64,000 bases of DNA from Alkalihalobacillus sp. AL-G (GCF_030643805.1 NZ_CP094656.1:2542001-2606000); one strand, 5' to 3'. Positions 38,602 to 49,446 are shown, numbered from the stretch's first letter. A program made the numbers and translations. Notes: generated by a model from the letters alone, not told the origin.

Positions 38602-38837
38602 TCTGAGTCGTCCTCCTGTAGCGTAAACGGCTCTGTTTCGCCATCCTCGTTCAAGAGCTCGTCCATCTGTTTTTCAACCTTTTGAAGCTTATCGTGACAT
38701 GATTTAGATAATTTCATCCCCTCCTGGAAAAGACGGATTGACTCTTCTAGAGGTACATCTCCTTCTTCTAACTTACTCACAATTTCTTCAAGCTCGACCA
38801 TAGATTCTTCAAATGTTTGTGCTTTTTTTTCTGCCAT
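38598..38837 (-). CDS. xseB: Exodeoxyribonuclease VII small subunit
   Basis: About 79 residues, highly acidic and helical ([25 protein letters not shown] is the hallmark region, here from residue 8). I start at 38837 (MAEKKAQTF); the longer frame lies within xseA. Overlaps the end of xseA by 29 bp and the ispA start by 4 bp. Confidence 0.92.
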   Translation of the reverse strand: MAEKKAQTFEESMVELEEIVSKLEEGDVPLEESIRLFQEGMKLSKSCHDKLQKVEKQMDELLNEDGETEPFTLQEDDSD

Positions 38838-40185
38838 TTGTTTCACTCTCCTCGATTCCCCACACTTGGCAATCCAATTTTCCATCCTTTAACCGAACTG
38901 CAACTTGTTCACCTGGTTGAACCTGATCAATACTTTTAATAAGGGATTGATCCTGTTTATATGCTAAGCTATAGCCTCTCTCCATTACCTTCAACGGACT
39001 TAATGCATTTAACTTTCCAACCTGCTGGTCGAATCGTGACTGGCTTTCACCTAGATTTTTGTGCATTTCTTTTGAAAGCATTCGGGTAAGTCCTTCGAAC
39101 CTATTACTTGCTTGTTTATGTTTTTCGGCAGGATGATTCCGCTTTAATCGACCGTTCATGCGATCGACTGTTTCTCGGTTCATCTGAAGATTACGGACAC
39201 TCTCCCGCTGTATTCGTTCAATTAAGCGATCGAGATCCTGTTCTTTCTGTTTTACGAGTTGCATCGGGTATTTAAACGCGTAAGAACGTTGTAATCGATT
39301 CAGATCACTCTGATACCCAGAAACCTTTTCGGAAATTGCTCTAGTCAGGCGGAGCTGTCGCTGACTGACCTTTTCCTGTAATTCTGCAATATGCGGCACA
39401 GCAAGCTCTGCAGCTGCTGTTGGTGTAGCCGCACGAACATCAGCAACAAAATCAGCGATCGTGAAATCTGTCTCATGTCCGACTGCAGATATGATCGGAA
39501 TTTTCGACTGAAAAATACTTCTGGCAACTGCTTCCTCATTAAAAGCCCAAAGCTCCTCGATAGATCCTCCACCTCGACCGACAATCAATACGTCCCACTG
39601 TGAACGATGGTTGGCAAGCTCTATCGCCCGAGAGATACTCGGTGCTGCATGAGGACCTTGCACGAGTACAGGGATGACGGTCACTTTTGCAATTGGAAAC
39701 CGGCGTTTGATCGTTGTAATGACGTCACGGACTGCTGCACCTGTCGGAGAAGTGATTACACCAATTTTTTGAGGGATGGTCGGCAACGGTTTTTTACGCT
39801 CTTCAGCAAACAGCCCTTCCAACTCCAACCTTTTTTTGAGCTCTTCAAACGCAAGGAACAAATTCCCGATTCCATCAGGCTGCATTTCTCTTGCATATAG
39901 CTGATACTGGCCATAAGGCTCGTATACCGATACCTCACCACGGATCAATACCTTCATGCCTTCTTCGGGGCGGAATTTCAGGAATCGATTATTGCCCGCA
40001 AACATTACAGATTGTATTCGGCTATTTTCATCCTTCACAGTAAAATACATATGTCCTCTACTGTGGAATTTCAAATTAGACAGCTCACCACGTATCCAAA
40101 CGTCTTGTAAGTTCCCATCATCCTCAAACTTCCTACGAATATAACGAGTCAAAGCTGTAATACTTAAATAACGATCATTTTGCAT
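38809..40185 (-). CDS. xseA: Exodeoxyribonuclease VII large subunit
   Basis: A 458-residue nuclease subunit degrading single-stranded DNA. An N-terminal OB fold ([20 protein letters not shown]) precedes the catalytic domain ([44 protein letters not shown]) and a coiled C-terminal region. Its ATG shares one base with the folD stop (TAATG). Confidence 0.95.
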   Translation of the reverse strand: MQNDRYLSITALTRYIRRKFEDDGNLQDVWIRGELSNLKFHSRGHMYFTVKDENSRIQSVMFAGNNRFLKFRPEEGMKVLIRGEVSVYEPYGQYQLYAREMQPDGIGNLFLAFEELKKRLELEGLFAEERKKPLPTIPQKIGVITSPTGAAVRDVITTIKRRFPIAKVTVIPVLVQGPHAAPSISRAIELANHRSQWDVLIVGRGGGSIEELWAFNEEAVARSIFQSKIPIISAVGHETDFTIADFVADVRAATPTAAAELAVPHIAELQEKVSQRQLRLTRAISEKVSGYQSDLNRLQRSYAFKYPMQLVKQKEQDLDRLIERIQRESVRNLQMNRETVDRMNGRLKRNHPAEKHKQASNRFEGLTRMLSKEMHKNLGESQSRFDQQVGKLNALSPLKVMERGYSLAYKQDQSLIKSIDQVQPGEQVAVRLKDGKLDCQVWGIEESETNGRKKSTNI

Positions 40186-41051
40186 TATAGGACACCTTCA
40201 GTTTGCTGACTCCATTTCGCTGAAAGAATCGTGTTATGTAGAAGCATCGTAATTGTCATTGGTCCAACACCCTTCGGCACTGGCGTAATATATGAAGCAA
40301 TATTCTGTGCTTCCTCAAATTTCACATCACCCGTCAATTTCCCGTTTTCTAGGCGATTAACACCTACATCAATTACAACTGCACCGGGTTTTATATACTC
40401 ATTTCCGATAAAATTCGCCTTCCCGACTGCTACGACAAGAATATCCGCTTGCTGTGCGATTTCCTTCATATTAGGAGTCCGAGAATGACAGTATGTAACC
40501 GTAGCATTTTCATTAAGGAAAAGTTGCCCCACCGGCTTTCCGACAATGTTGCTTCGCCCGATTATGACGACATGCTTCCCTTCGATTACTATCCCTTTCG
40601 CTTTAACCATTTCGATAATCCCAAATGGTGTACACGGCAAGAAAGCTCGCTGTCCAGTCATCATCCGACCGATATTTATCGGATGGAATCCATCCACATC
40701 TTTATCCGGAGAAATCGCTTCAATGACTGCTTTTTCAGAAATGTGATCCGGCAAAGGAAGTTGTACAAGAATTCCATGGCAGGATTCATCATTATTATAT
40801 TGTTCGATTCGTTCCAACAACTCGGATTGATGAGTATTTTCTGGCAACTCAATCAGCTTTCCATCGATGCCTACCTTTTCGCACGCTTTTTGTTTCCCTC
40901 TCACATAAGATTGAGAGGCAGGATCTTCCCCGAGAATAATGACGACTAAGCCAGGTACGATCCCTTTTTTCGCCAACTCCTGTACCTCTACCTTCATCCG
41001 TTCGCGTTTTTCATTTGCGATTTCATTTCCTTTTATCAGCTCTGCAACCAT
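40185..41051 (-). CDS. folD: Bifunctional methylenetetrahydrofolate dehydrogenase/cyclohydrolase
   Basis: About 288 residues. It interconverts 5,10-methylene-, methenyl- and 10-formyl-tetrahydrofolate with NADP. Catalytic Tyr-Lys region SYVRGKQKACEKVG, then GILVQLPLPDH, CTPFGI, and the cofactor site GRSNIVGKPVGQLFL. ATG at 41051 follows GGAGGGG; an in-frame ATG five codons earlier is part of that ribosome site. Confidence 0.95.
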   Translation of the reverse strand: MVAELIKGNEIANEKRERMKVEVQELAKKGIVPGLVVIILGEDPASQSYVRGKQKACEKVGIDGKLIELPENTHQSELLERIEQYNNDESCHGILVQLPLPDHISEKAVIEAISPDKDVDGFHPINIGRMMTGQRAFLPCTPFGIIEMVKAKGIVIEGKHVVIIGRSNIVGKPVGQLFLNENATVTYCHSRTPNMKEIAQQADILVVAVGKANFIGNEYIKPGAVVIDVGVNRLENGKLTGDVKFEEAQNIASYITPVPKGVGPMTITMLLHNTILSAKWSQQTEGVL

Positions 41052-41065
41052 GTTTGTCCCCTCCA

Positions 41066-41458
41066 TTATTGAAATGATTTGCTTATTTTGGATAATACAC
41101 CATTAACAAATCGACCGGATTCGTCTCCCCCAAATGTTTTAGCAAGGTCAATCGCTTCATTAAAAGTCACATTTATTGGTATTTCCTTCAAAAACAACAT
41201 TTCAAATACTGCAAGTCTAAGTACAGACCGGTCCACATTTCCAATTCGTTCAAAGCTCCATCGCTCTAGATGTTCTTTGATTTTTGAATCAATTTCTTCT
41301 AAATGATCAGTCGTTCCTTCAACAAGTTGAATAAGGAATTCATCCTTAGCCTCATCTTCATCCAAAACATGATGGATTGCTTCCTCACGGTCAACCTCAC
41401 TTACATCTATCTGAAATAATGACTGAAGCGCCTTTTCTCTAGCAAGCCTTCTTTTCAT
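41066..41458 (-). CDS. nusB: Transcription antitermination factor NusB
   Basis: A 130-residue all-helical RNA-binding protein. With NusE (S10) it recognises boxA in rRNA operons. The start KRRLAREKALQSLFQIDVSE and the end FVNGVLSKISK are typical. It heads the nusB-folD-xseA-xseB-ispA-OLE-oapA-dxs-yqxC run. Confidence 0.94.
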   Translation of the reverse strand: MKRRLAREKALQSLFQIDVSEVDREEAIHHVLDEDEAKDEFLIQLVEGTTDHLEEIDSKIKEHLERWSFERIGNVDRSVLRLAVFEMLFLKEIPINVTFNEAIDLAKTFGGDESGRFVNGVLSKISKSFQ

Positions 41459-41570
41459 AATTTTTTCTTCCTTTCAAATTCTTCTCTACATGATGATAGC
41501 ATAGTGCGGCTTACCTTAACAGCATTCACATCATTCAATTCTGTTAAGCAATATTTGACGCAAAACGTGA

Positions 41571-41616
41571 AAAAGGAGTCAGGATTCTCCACTTCGGAAG
41601 CCCCCTGACCCTTTTA
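41571..41616 (-). terminator. Terminator after yqhY
   Basis: On the minus strand AAAGGGTCAGG pairs with CCTGACTCCTTTTT around an inner partly paired loop. It separates the accB-accC-yqhY transcript from nusB and its followers. Confidence 0.75.
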
Positions 41617-41629
41617 TGATGATTCTTTA

Positions 41630-42034
41630 TTAAAATTCCTCAGCTTCTTCATTCTGATTCGCTTTTTCTTCAAACTGGACACCTACGACGTGAACATCGA
41701 TCCGGTTCGGTTCAAGAGCAGTCATAGTATGCAACGTTTGACGAATGTTCACCTGAAGTTTCTCAGCAGTATCTGGGATAGATACCCCAAAACTCATCGT
41801 TACAAAAACATCGATATTGATTCCCTCTTCGGTAAGTTCTACCTTTACACCTTTTCCTAAAGTCTTTTTTCCTAGACGCTCCACAACACCAGATGCAAAG
41901 TTCCCACGTGCCGAAACACCTTCAACCTCTGTTGCAGCTAGGCTGGAGATAACTTCGATTACTTCAGGGGAGATTTCAACTTTCCCAAGGTTTGAATCTT
42001 TTTCTTCCATTTCAAACGTTTGATATTCATTCAT
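41630..42034 (-). CDS. yqhY: Asp23/Gls24 family protein YqhY
   Basis: About 134 residues, acidic, of the alkaline-shock protein family. Core: [24 protein letters not shown] and [20 protein letters not shown]. In B. subtilis YqhY is coexpressed with accB-accC and its loss disturbs acetyl-CoA carboxylase activity. The start at 42034 (MNEYQTFEM) overlaps the accC end by 8 bp, supporting the same link here. Confidence 0.88.
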   Translation of the reverse strand: MNEYQTFEMEEKDSNLGKVEISPEVIEVISSLAATEVEGVSARGNFASGVVERLGKKTLGKGVKVELTEEGINIDVFVTMSFGVSIPDTAEKLQVNIRQTLHTMTALEPNRIDVHVVGVQFEEKANQNEEAEEF

Positions 42035-43409
42035 TCTTGCCACCTCCACTTAAATTGGACTTTGATGTAAGGTCGTTTTGTTCTAAAAACTTCGTATTGA
42101 ATTCTCCACTTACAAATTGTTCATTTTCCAATAGACGGAGATGGAACGGAATTGTTGTTTCAACTCCATCGATGACAAATTCTCCAAGTGCCCTTTTCAT
42201 TCGACGGACCGCTTCGTCACGCGTTTTCCCGTAAGTGATGACCTTTGCGATCATCGAATCGTAGTAAGGAGGAATGAAATAGCCGGGATAAGCTGCAGAA
42301 TCGACTCGTACTCCTAGCCCGCCTGGTGGCAGGTACATGTCTATCTTACCAGGGGAAGGCATAAAATTCTTATCCGGGTTTTCAGCGTTGATCCGGCATT
42401 CGATCGACCAACCATTAAAGGTTATATCTTCCTGGGCAAAGGATAACCGCTCACCACTTGCTACTCGAATTTGTTCTTTAATCAAATCAATTCCAGTTAC
42501 CATTTCTGTTACAGGGTGTTCTACCTGGATACGCGTATTCATCTCCATAAAATAGTAATCACCCGTGTTGTGATCGAATATGAATTCAACCGTACCTGCG
42601 CCTGAATAATTAACTGCTTCAGCAGCACGGACCGCAGCAGAGCCCATTTCCTCACGTTTATCAGGATCAATTGCTGGAGAAGGTGTCTCTTCTAACAATT
42701 TTTGAAGTCTGCGTTGAATCGAACAATCACGTTCACCAAGGTGAATCACATTTCCGTAATTGTCACCAAGCACCTGGATTTCAACATGTCTGAAGTCTTC
42801 GATATATTTTTCGATGTAAACTCCAGGGTTTCCGAAGGCAGTCGCCGCTTCCTGCTGGGTAATATTGATTCCTTTGATCAGCTCTTGTTCAGTTCTAGCT
42901 ACCCTGATTCCTTTTCCACCACCGCCAGCGGTTGCTTTTATGATTACAGGATACCCAATCTTTTCTGCAAGTGAAATGGCTTCCTGCTTTGATTCGATGA
43001 TTCCTTCTGAGCCAGGTACAATCGGAACTCCAGCTTCCTTCATCGTCGAACGAGCCACGTCCTTCGTACCCATTTTGTTGATTGCATCCGGACTTGGTCC
43101 AATGAACGTAATATTACATTCAGAACAAATTTCTGCGAAATCTGCATTTTCAGCAAGGAAACCGTAACCGGGGTGAACCGCATCTGAGCCGGTTAAAGTT
43201 GCCACACTCATTATGTTCGTAAAGTTCAAATAACTGTCTTTTGAGGCTATCGGGCCGATGCAATAGGCTTCATCTGCAAGTCGAACATGCAATGATTCTT
43301 TGTCGCCTTCCGAGTAAACAGCGACCGTTTCAATTCCCATTTCATTGCACGCACGAATGATACGTACTGCAATCTCGCCTCGATTTGCTATCAGTACTTT
43401 TTTTATCAT
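42027..43409 (-). CDS. accC: Acetyl-CoA carboxylase, biotin carboxylase subunit
   Basis: A 460-residue ATP-grasp enzyme carboxylating biotin on AccB, the committing step of fatty acid synthesis. Landmarks: [64 protein letters not shown]. It follows accB by 9 bp. Confidence 0.96.
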   Translation of the reverse strand: MIKKVLIANRGEIAVRIIRACNEMGIETVAVYSEGDKESLHVRLADEAYCIGPIASKDSYLNFTNIMSVATLTGSDAVHPGYGFLAENADFAEICSECNITFIGPSPDAINKMGTKDVARSTMKEAGVPIVPGSEGIIESKQEAISLAEKIGYPVIIKATAGGGGKGIRVARTEQELIKGINITQQEAATAFGNPGVYIEKYIEDFRHVEIQVLGDNYGNVIHLGERDCSIQRRLQKLLEETPSPAIDPDKREEMGSAAVRAAEAVNYSGAGTVEFIFDHNTGDYYFMEMNTRIQVEHPVTEMVTGIDLIKEQIRVASGERLSFAQEDITFNGWSIECRINAENPDKNFMPSPGKIDMYLPPGGLGVRVDSAAYPGYFIPPYYDSMIAKVITYGKTRDEAVRRMKRALGEFVIDGVETTIPFHLRLLENEQFVSGEFNTKFLEQNDLTSKSNLSGGGKNE

Positions 43410-43418
43410 ATTATCACC

Positions 43419-43913
43419 CTACTGTTTCTTCACTAGGAATAAAGGTTGGCCATACTCAACAAGCTGTCCATTTTCGACGAGGACTTCTACAATCTCCCCA
43501 TTTACTTCTGCTTCAATTTCATTGAACAGCTTCATCGCTTCGATTATACATACTATCGAATCATTTGATACTTTATCACCTGTGCCTACATATTGAGGTT
43601 CATCTGGTGATGGTGAGGAATAGAATGTCCCTACCATCGGAGATTCGATCTTATGTAACGATTCGTCCATCTTCGTTTCAACTGCTTTAACAGGTTCCGA
43701 AGTTGTTTCTGTCTTTTGTTCAACCTGCTGTGGTGCAGGCTGTGATGTTACAGGTTCCTCCACTCTCGGTTGAGGGGAATGCTGAATAGCGCTAGCTTCC
43801 ACACCAGCTTTTTTCAATGACAGTTTTGCACCATCTTCTTCATATTCGAATTCATTGATCGATGATTGATCGATTAATTTGATCAATTCACGAATTTCTT
43901 GGATTTTAAGCAT
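43419..43913 (-). CDS. accB: Acetyl-CoA carboxylase, biotin carboxyl carrier protein
   Basis: About 164 residues. A short N-terminal domain ([17 protein letters not shown]) and a Pro/Thr/Glu-rich linker lead to a C-terminal biotinyl domain with EAMKL (biotinylated Lys). The ATG at 43913 is eight bases after AAGGAG; the GTG three codons earlier is too close to that site. Confidence 0.95.
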   Translation of the reverse strand: MLKIQEIRELIKLIDQSSINEFEYEEDGAKLSLKKAGVEASAIQHSPQPRVEEPVTSQPAPQQVEQKTETTSEPVKAVETKMDESLHKIESPMVGTFYSSPSPDEPQYVGTGDKVSNDSIVCIIEAMKLFNEIEAEVNGEIVEVLVENGQLVEYGQPLFLVKKQ

Positions 43914-44036
43914 CCTTTCCACTCCTTCAATCTGACTGCTATTTTTGATGTCATTATAGCATAAATTTTGATTCGTTTTTCACTTAACACCTTCTTATGT
44001 GAGCAGGTACTAAGTCGTTTTTATCATATCATAACT

Positions 44037-44078
44037 TAAAAAATGGGGGTAGTGGTTATTACACTATCCCCTGTAGTG
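44037..44078 (-). terminator. recQ terminator
   Basis: On the minus strand GGGGATAGTG-TAATAAC-CACTACCCCC is a 10-bp stem followed by ATTTTTT, just after the recQ stop. It isolates recQ from accB. Confidence 0.88.
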
Positions 44079-44083
44079 TGAAT

Positions 44084-45877
44084 TCAAAGAACTTTTTCAA
44101 GAGGCATATCATTCTCCTTACAAGCAGCTGCAATTTCTGCTAAAAAATCAGCCCCATACAATTCTAGCTTCCTCTGTCCAACCCCCTTAACATTCAATAA
44201 CGCTTCTTCAGAAATAGGCAATTGTACACACATTTCATGTAAGGTTGCATCAGAGAAAATGACAAAAGGAGGTACCTTTTCAGTTTCAGCGAGGTGTTTG
44301 CGCAACGCTCTCAGCCGCTCGAACAATTCCCCTTCGACAACAAGTTGCTCCGCTTGAACCTGTTCCTTTTTAAGTACGTCTTTATTGCCGAAGATCACTT
44401 CCGCAGCTTTGTGTGTCAAGGTTAATACTGGGTATGAACCATTTGTAGGTGCCATATATCCTTCTGCTGTTAAAAAGTCGATAAGTTCTATGACATGCTT
44501 TTGTGTTTGACCCTTCATGATTCCATAGGTTGAGATTTGATCAAAGCCGAATTGTTTAATTTTACTGTCAGATGAACCTGTTAAGACTTTTGCAATGAAG
44601 GTTTTCCCGAAGCGTTCCTTCATCCTTTTGATGCACGAAAAGACCATTTGTGCTTCACGGGTAACATTCACAGACTGACGCTGATCGGTACAATTACTGC
44701 AATAACCACACCCTTCAGCCTGTTCACCAAAATATTTTAAAATGTATTGCCGTAAACAAGATTCTGTATGGCAGTAGCCGACCATTTGCTGTAACTTTTC
44801 GTACTCATGCTTTTTACGTTCTGGGTCCATGTCCGATTCTTCGATGAAAAATTTCGGAAGACGGACATCTTGAGGTGAATAGAGAAGTATACATTCGCTG
44901 TCGACACCGTCACGCCCGGCACGACCAGCTTCTTGATAATAGGCTTCAATGTTTTTCGGCAAGTGATAATGGATTACATAACGAACATTTGATTTATTAA
45001 TTCCCATGCCAAATGCAGATGTCGCTATCATGATTGTAATATCGTCATAAAGAAATTGTTCCTGATTGTCATTGCGTTCTTGTTCGGGCATTCCGGCATG
45101 ATACCTACCGACAGAGAGGCCTTTCTTTATTAATCGATTGTAAATACGTTCGACTTCTTTCCTTGTGGCTGCGTAAATAATACCTGATTGTGATTCATTA
45201 CTCTTTATGTATGATTCAAGGAATGGATCCCTGCTTTGACCTTTAATAACGCGAAATGAAAGATTATTGCGACCAAATCCTGTTGTCACAATACCGTCCT
45301 GAGTAATTTCCAGCCTTTCACAAATATCTTGCGCAACTTCCGGGGTTGCAGTTGCCGTTAACGCAATGATCACCGGTTGATATTCAAGCCGTGCGATCAT
45401 TTGTTGAATCAGTAGATAACTCGGTCTGAAGTCGTGTCCCCATTGCGATATACAATGTGCTTCGTCGATGGCAATAAGCGAAATAGGTAGTTTATGTAAC
45501 AACCTGGAAAATAGCGGCGACTCCAATCGTTCCGGGGCTATATAAATCAGCTTATAGTACCCATTTGCTGCACCATTCAACCGCTCCTGGACCTCTCCAG
45601 CAGAAAGGGAGCTATTTATGAAAGTAGCCGAGACACCCTCTTGATCCAGGGCATCTACCTGATCTTTCATCAGGGATATCAATGGAGATACGACAAGCGT
45701 AATACCTGGGAAGATCATCGCAGGAATTTGATAGCATAAGGACTTCCCGCCACCGGTCGGCATAATGCCTACCGTATCTTTCTTATCCAATAGACGTTTA
45801 AGAATATCTTCCTGCCCGTCCCGAAATGAGTCATACCCAAATGTATCTTTTAAAATCGTTTTTGCTTTTTGAAGCAC
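44084..45877 (-). CDS. recQ: ATP-dependent DNA helicase RecQ
   Basis: A 597-residue 3'-5' helicase for recombinational repair. Helicase motifs GIMPTGGGKSLCYQIPA and IDEAHCISQWGHDFRPSY, a zinc-binding RQC module (C-x16-C-x2-C-x2-C around EGCGYCSNC) and a C-terminal HRDC domain are all present. In B. subtilis accB is next to spoIIIAH; here recQ, with its own terminator, sits between them. Confidence 0.94.
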   Translation of the reverse strand: MLQKAKTILKDTFGYDSFRDGQEDILKRLLDKKDTVGIMPTGGGKSLCYQIPAMIFPGITLVVSPLISLMKDQVDALDQEGVSATFINSSLSAGEVQERLNGAANGYYKLIYIAPERLESPLFSRLLHKLPISLIAIDEAHCISQWGHDFRPSYLLIQQMIARLEYQPVIIALTATATPEVAQDICERLEITQDGIVTTGFGRNNLSFRVIKGQSRDPFLESYIKSNESQSGIIYAATRKEVERIYNRLIKKGLSVGRYHAGMPEQERNDNQEQFLYDDITIMIATSAFGMGINKSNVRYVIHYHLPKNIEAYYQEAGRAGRDGVDSECILLYSPQDVRLPKFFIEESDMDPERKKHEYEKLQQMVGYCHTESCLRQYILKYFGEQAEGCGYCSNCTDQRQSVNVTREAQMVFSCIKRMKERFGKTFIAKVLTGSSDSKIKQFGFDQISTYGIMKGQTQKHVIELIDFLTAEGYMAPTNGSYPVLTLTHKAAEVIFGNKDVLKKEQVQAEQLVVEGELFERLRALRKHLAETEKVPPFVIFSDATLHEMCVQLPISEEALLNVKGVGQRKLELYGADFLAEIAAACKENDMPLEKVL

Positions 45878-45970
45878 AAAAATTCTCCTTCTTATAGAGA
45901 TTTTTCAACACATGACTTATTGTATTTCTATTCTAACGCAAGTATATCATTTTAGTATGTCATTCCATAG

Positions 45971-46004
45971 AAAAAACGGGGACTCAATTTGAGTCACCCG
46001 TTTA
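45971..46004 (-). terminator. spoIIIA operon terminator
   Basis: On the minus strand AACGGGTGACTC-AAATT-GAGTCCCCGTTTTTT forms a stem with one mismatch and a T-run, at the spoIIIAH stop. Confidence 0.85.
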
Positions 46005-46538
46005 TTTTGCTGCTTGGTATGATACGGCAACTTGCTTATCACCGAGATGTTCTTTCGCTTTTCTCATAATTTCATTTGCTTCTTGTTTAGAGAGCGTCTC
46101 TTCAACCTTGACAATGATTTGCACTTTTTCTTGCATCGTATTTACGAGAACATCCTCATAGCCCATGCCCTTGACAAGCGTTTCAAGGGTTCCCTCTTTC
46201 ATTGCGAGCTCTTGCAGTGCGGTCAATTTATCCAGCGCGTCTGACTGAACCTCCGCAGCAACGGTCGTTGATGCAAGGATTTCATTATATTTTTGCGCTA
46301 ACTCTGCTCGTTGGTCCTCGATTTTGATCCTCAACTCTGTAAACATCTGATCGCTATCAACTTGTTGAATTGTCGTGTCACCGTTTGTTTCTTTTGATCC
46401 ATCTTCAGACGCTTTTTCCTCTTGATCGAATGCAAGGTCTGTCGGTGACTGTTCAGGTGAGGTAATGTAATAAACCGATAATACGATGATCAAACTTAAC
46501 ATGGTTAAAAGCCAAACCGTTTGTTTTTTCAACAACAT
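46002..46538 (-). CDS. spoIIIAH: Stage III sporulation protein SpoIIIAH
   Basis: A 178-residue mother-cell protein with one N-terminal membrane segment (LLTMLSLIIVLSVYYI) and an extracellular YscJ/FliF-like ring-building domain at the C-terminus (MGYEDVLVNTMQEKVQIIVKV). It binds SpoIIQ across the septum to form the feeding-tube channel. Confidence 0.94.
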   Translation of the reverse strand: MLLKKQTVWLLTMLSLIIVLSVYYITSPEQSPTDLAFDQEEKASEDGSKETNGDTTIQQVDSDQMFTELRIKIEDQRAELAQKYNEILASTTVAAEVQSDALDKLTALQELAMKEGTLETLVKGMGYEDVLVNTMQEKVQIIVKVEETLSKQEANEIMRKAKEHLGDKQVAVSYQAAK

Positions 46539-46544
46539 AATTGC

Positions 46545-47195
46545 TTATTCCCCCTTCAGCTTTTTCGGCATTACACTTACGTTATGGCTTGGTACATCAA
46601 ACACTCGTGTTACGACTTCTCTTACCCACTGCTTTACTTGCAGGTTTTCCACTCCATCAGCTACAACAGCAACACCTCTCACCTCTGGCATTTCTGTAGT
46701 GACGATAATCGGGTGCTCACCATTTTCATCCTGGATGATGACGACTTTCTCTTCGGATTGATTGGTTGTTGATTTTCGTTTCCCACCATGCTGATCGGTT
46801 TCATCGGTCGTGGTTGTTTGTTCGTTGACATCTTTTTCGAAAACCTTCACTACAGTAGAGTCAAGCGTTACAACAACTAATGCATCTTTCACACCGACCA
46901 TCTCATCTAAAAGTTCCTTCAGTTGATTTTCATAGTGATTCTCCATGGCTCTAATTGATGACGGATCGTTTGCCTTCTTAAAAGAGAAAGTGGATTCAGT
47001 TTTTTGTTTATCTTCCTCTGCCACGTTCATGACAGAAGAAGTATCAGGGGTTTCAAAAAGATTCTGAACGAGCATCATCGCTACTCCCAATCCCAGAACG
47101 ATTAATATGTACTGGGATTTTTTACTCCGTTTTGGAGCATCTTTGGACGGGCTTAGGATTGATTTTAGCCATTCATACTTATTCTTTTCAGACAT
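46545..47195 (-). CDS. spoIIIAG: Stage III sporulation protein SpoIIIAG
   Basis: A 216-residue protein with one membrane segment near residues 27-45 (YILIVLGLGVAMMLVQNLF) and a ring-forming domain (VKDALVVVTLDSTVVKVFEKD). In B. subtilis it forms a large 30-fold ring in the channel. It lies 6 bp upstream of spoIIIAH. Confidence 0.94.
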   Translation of the reverse strand: MSEKNKYEWLKSILSPSKDAPKRSKKSQYILIVLGLGVAMMLVQNLFETPDTSSVMNVAEEDKQKTESTFSFKKANDPSSIRAMENHYENQLKELLDEMVGVKDALVVVTLDSTVVKVFEKDVNEQTTTTDETDQHGGKRKSTTNQSEEKVVIIQDENGEHPIIVTTEMPEVRGVAVVADGVENLQVKQWVREVVTRVFDVPSHNVSVMPKKLKGE

Positions 47196-47201
47196 CTTGC
47201 A

Positions 47202-47813
47202 TTACGATCCCCCTTCCTCTTTTACTACGATTTGATCGACTGGAACTTCCCATTGTTCAGAAAGAAATTGTTTGATCTCCTTAAAATCAGGGGTACTGTT
47301 CATTACTTCTGTAGATGATTGAGTGTTGATGGTTACATCTTCAATGGGGTCGATCTCATTTGTACGATCTGTTGCATCTTCAAGCGTGACATGGATGATC
47401 CATTGATTCGTTCCAGATTCGCTTTGAGACGGTTCACGTACCTCCACTTCCTTTAGACTTTTCTTAAAAGTATCCTCCAGCTTTCCCTCAACCATTTGTT
47501 CAAATTGGACAGCCATTTGTTTTAATTTATATGCACCTTGTTTAGCTTGTATTTCACTTTTATTCTTTTCTATTAAATTTTTCACCTTTTCATTTTCCAA
47601 AGTATAGCCATCAATTTGAAAAGAGGCTAATTCATCATCGAAATCTATTGAAAAAAATTGTATGAGTGGATTCAGAATAGCGATGATAAGCAATAGTCCG
47701 ATAACGACTTTTATATATTTTTGAAACGACGAAGAGGGAAGAAGTAACTCTAGGATTGTCGCTAATAGAATAATTAGTATGATGTTTGTAATCCATTCAT
47801 AAATGAAAGACAT
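47202..47813 (-). CDS. spoIIIAF: Stage III sporulation protein SpoIIIAF
   Basis: A 203-residue membrane protein with two N-terminal membrane segments (NIILIILLATILELLLP and VVIGLLLIIAILNPLI) and a soluble domain related to ring-forming subunits. Part of the mother cell-to-forespore channel. Confidence 0.92.
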   Translation of the reverse strand: MSFIYEWITNIILIILLATILELLLPSSSFQKYIKVVIGLLLIIAILNPLIQFFSIDFDDELASFQIDGYTLENEKVKNLIEKNKSEIQAKQGAYKLKQMAVQFEQMVEGKLEDTFKKSLKEVEVREPSQSESGTNQWIIHVTLEDATDRTNEIDPIEDVTINTQSSTEVMNSTPDFKEIKQFLSEQWEVPVDQIVVKEEGGS

Positions 47814-47828
47814 TTATATCCCCCTCAA

Positions 47829-49028
47829 TCACCTCATCATTATCGTCAGATTCCCTGCAGCGATCATCATCGTTACTGCAAGAAAAAACATAAAGCAAAC
47901 GATCGATAATGCCGCAAAAATAAAGAGAACATTTTTACTGATGATGTTCAAGCACTGAATGATCGGTCCGCCGCCCAGCGGTTGCAAAACGGCGGCGGCA
48001 ATCTGGTAGATCAATGCGAGCGATAGAACTTTAAGAGCCGGAAATGCACACATGAGCAGTAAAATGACTACACCTGCAATGCCGACTGTATTTTTAAGTA
48101 AAAGGGAAGCACTCATTACGGTATCCGTCGCATCGGTAAACATTCTTCCGATAATAGGAATGAAGTTGCCAGTTATGAATTTCGCAGTCCGGATGGCGAC
48201 TCCATCAGCCACTGCAGCCGTTGCACCTTGAACACTGATTACGCCGAGAAAGATTGTGAAGAAAACGAGCATGACACCAATCGCAATTCCTCTTAATAGA
48301 TTAGCAAGCTGTGTAACTTTATAGTGTTCTGTCAACGTGCTCACGATGCTTAATAACGCGGATAAAAACAATAAGGGCAAAACAAAATGCTGAATCAGCA
48401 ATCCACTTGTGTTGACGAGCAGAATGATGAACGGATGGAAAAAGGCTACCGAGACAAGACTACCCGTTGATGCCATTAGTGCAAGGATAAGCGGGATAAG
48501 AGCAATGATGAATGCGTTCATATTCTGGATCGCTTCAACTGTATAAGAAGCCGCTACATGGAAGCTGTTCAATGCGATAATTACGAGAACCATATAAACG
48601 ATACCGTAGGCGACCTTACTCACCGCCTGTTGCTCAAACGCGTTCTGCATGGTTTGAAGAAGCATACTGAACACAGTAAGAAGAATCAACATCCCTAATA
48701 ATTTTCCATTTGTTAAAATTTCATGGAACAGATATTTCAGCAGCCCCATACCCCAGTCTGTAAATGAAAAACTCTTATCACTCTGAATAAACTCTAGAAT
48801 ACTTCCTTTTTGACTTTCTGGAAGAAAGCCGCCGTACTCGTTACGGATTTCATTCCAGAAATGACGGATATCCTGTAACTGGTCATCCTCAAGGGTCAGG
48901 GATGGTTGAATATCCGTTTTCGTATCGGTATTCGCATTTGCTTCATGTAGGGGCTGTCCAAGGATAAACAAAAAAAGAACCAGTAAAATAAACCCTATAA
49001 GTCGCTTTGATTGAACTGGATCCTTCAT
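47829..49028 (-). CDS. spoIIIAE: Stage III sporulation protein SpoIIIAE
   Basis: A 399-residue polytopic membrane protein with an N-terminal signal-like segment and about eight further membrane segments (for example VVILLLMCAFPALKVLSLAL). It is thought to be the permease-like core of the SpoIIIA channel. Confidence 0.93.
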   Translation of the reverse strand: MKDPVQSKRLIGFILLVLFLFILGQPLHEANANTDTKTDIQPSLTLEDDQLQDIRHFWNEIRNEYGGFLPESQKGSILEFIQSDKSFSFTDWGMGLLKYLFHEILTNGKLLGMLILLTVFSMLLQTMQNAFEQQAVSKVAYGIVYMVLVIIALNSFHVAASYTVEAIQNMNAFIIALIPLILALMASTGSLVSVAFFHPFIILLVNTSGLLIQHFVLPLLFLSALLSIVSTLTEHYKVTQLANLLRGIAIGVMLVFFTIFLGVISVQGATAAVADGVAIRTAKFITGNFIPIIGRMFTDATDTVMSASLLLKNTVGIAGVVILLLMCAFPALKVLSLALIYQIAAAVLQPLGGGPIIQCLNIISKNVLFIFAALSIVCFMFFLAVTMMIAAGNLTIMMR

Positions 49029-49043
49029 TCTTTTTTTTCACCC

Positions 49044-49433
49044 CTAACTCGGTAGCAGCGTAATAATGGTTTCAATCAAAACAGTAAGGATCGGTATTGC
49101 CATAACAAGGATTAACACCTTTCCCGCAAGTTCAATTTTAGCTGCAATCGCTCCCTGTCCTGCGTCCCGTGTAATTTGTGCTCCGAATTCTGCAATATAT
49201 GCGATGCCTATGATTTTCAGGATCGTTTCTACATAAACCATATTTAGATTTGCATTGGTCGCCAAACGTTCTAGCATTTCGATCACAGCCTGTATCTTTC
49301 CAACTAAAAAGAGGAAAATTGTCGCACCAGCAAACAGTATGACGAGAAAAGAAAATGCTGGCTTCTGTTCTTTTATAATAAGGGCAAGGAAGGTCGCGAT
49401 TAAGCAGAAACCGACGATTTGGATGATTTCGAT
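49044..49433 (-). CDS. spoIIIAD: Stage III sporulation protein SpoIIIAD (unusual start codon)
   Basis: About 129 residues with three to four membrane segments (VYVETILKIIGIAYIAEFGAQ). Homology begins at EIIQIVGFCLIATFLAL. No ATG, GTG or TTG stands there: the sequence after the spoIIIAC stop reads AAGGAGGGATTAACCATC. ATC at 49433 lies eight bases after AGGAGG and would give the usual N-terminus. TTA at 49439 or an ATG at 49496 inside spoIIIAC are alternatives. The reading frame itself is certain; the start is not. Confidence 0.85.
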   Translation of the reverse strand: MEIIQIVGFCLIATFLALIIKEQKPAFSFLVILFAGATIFLFLVGKIQAVIEMLERLATNANLNMVYVETILKIIGIAYIAEFGAQITRDAGQGAIAAKIELAGKVLILVMAIPILTVLIETIITLLPS

Positions 49434-49446
49434 GGTTAATCCCTCC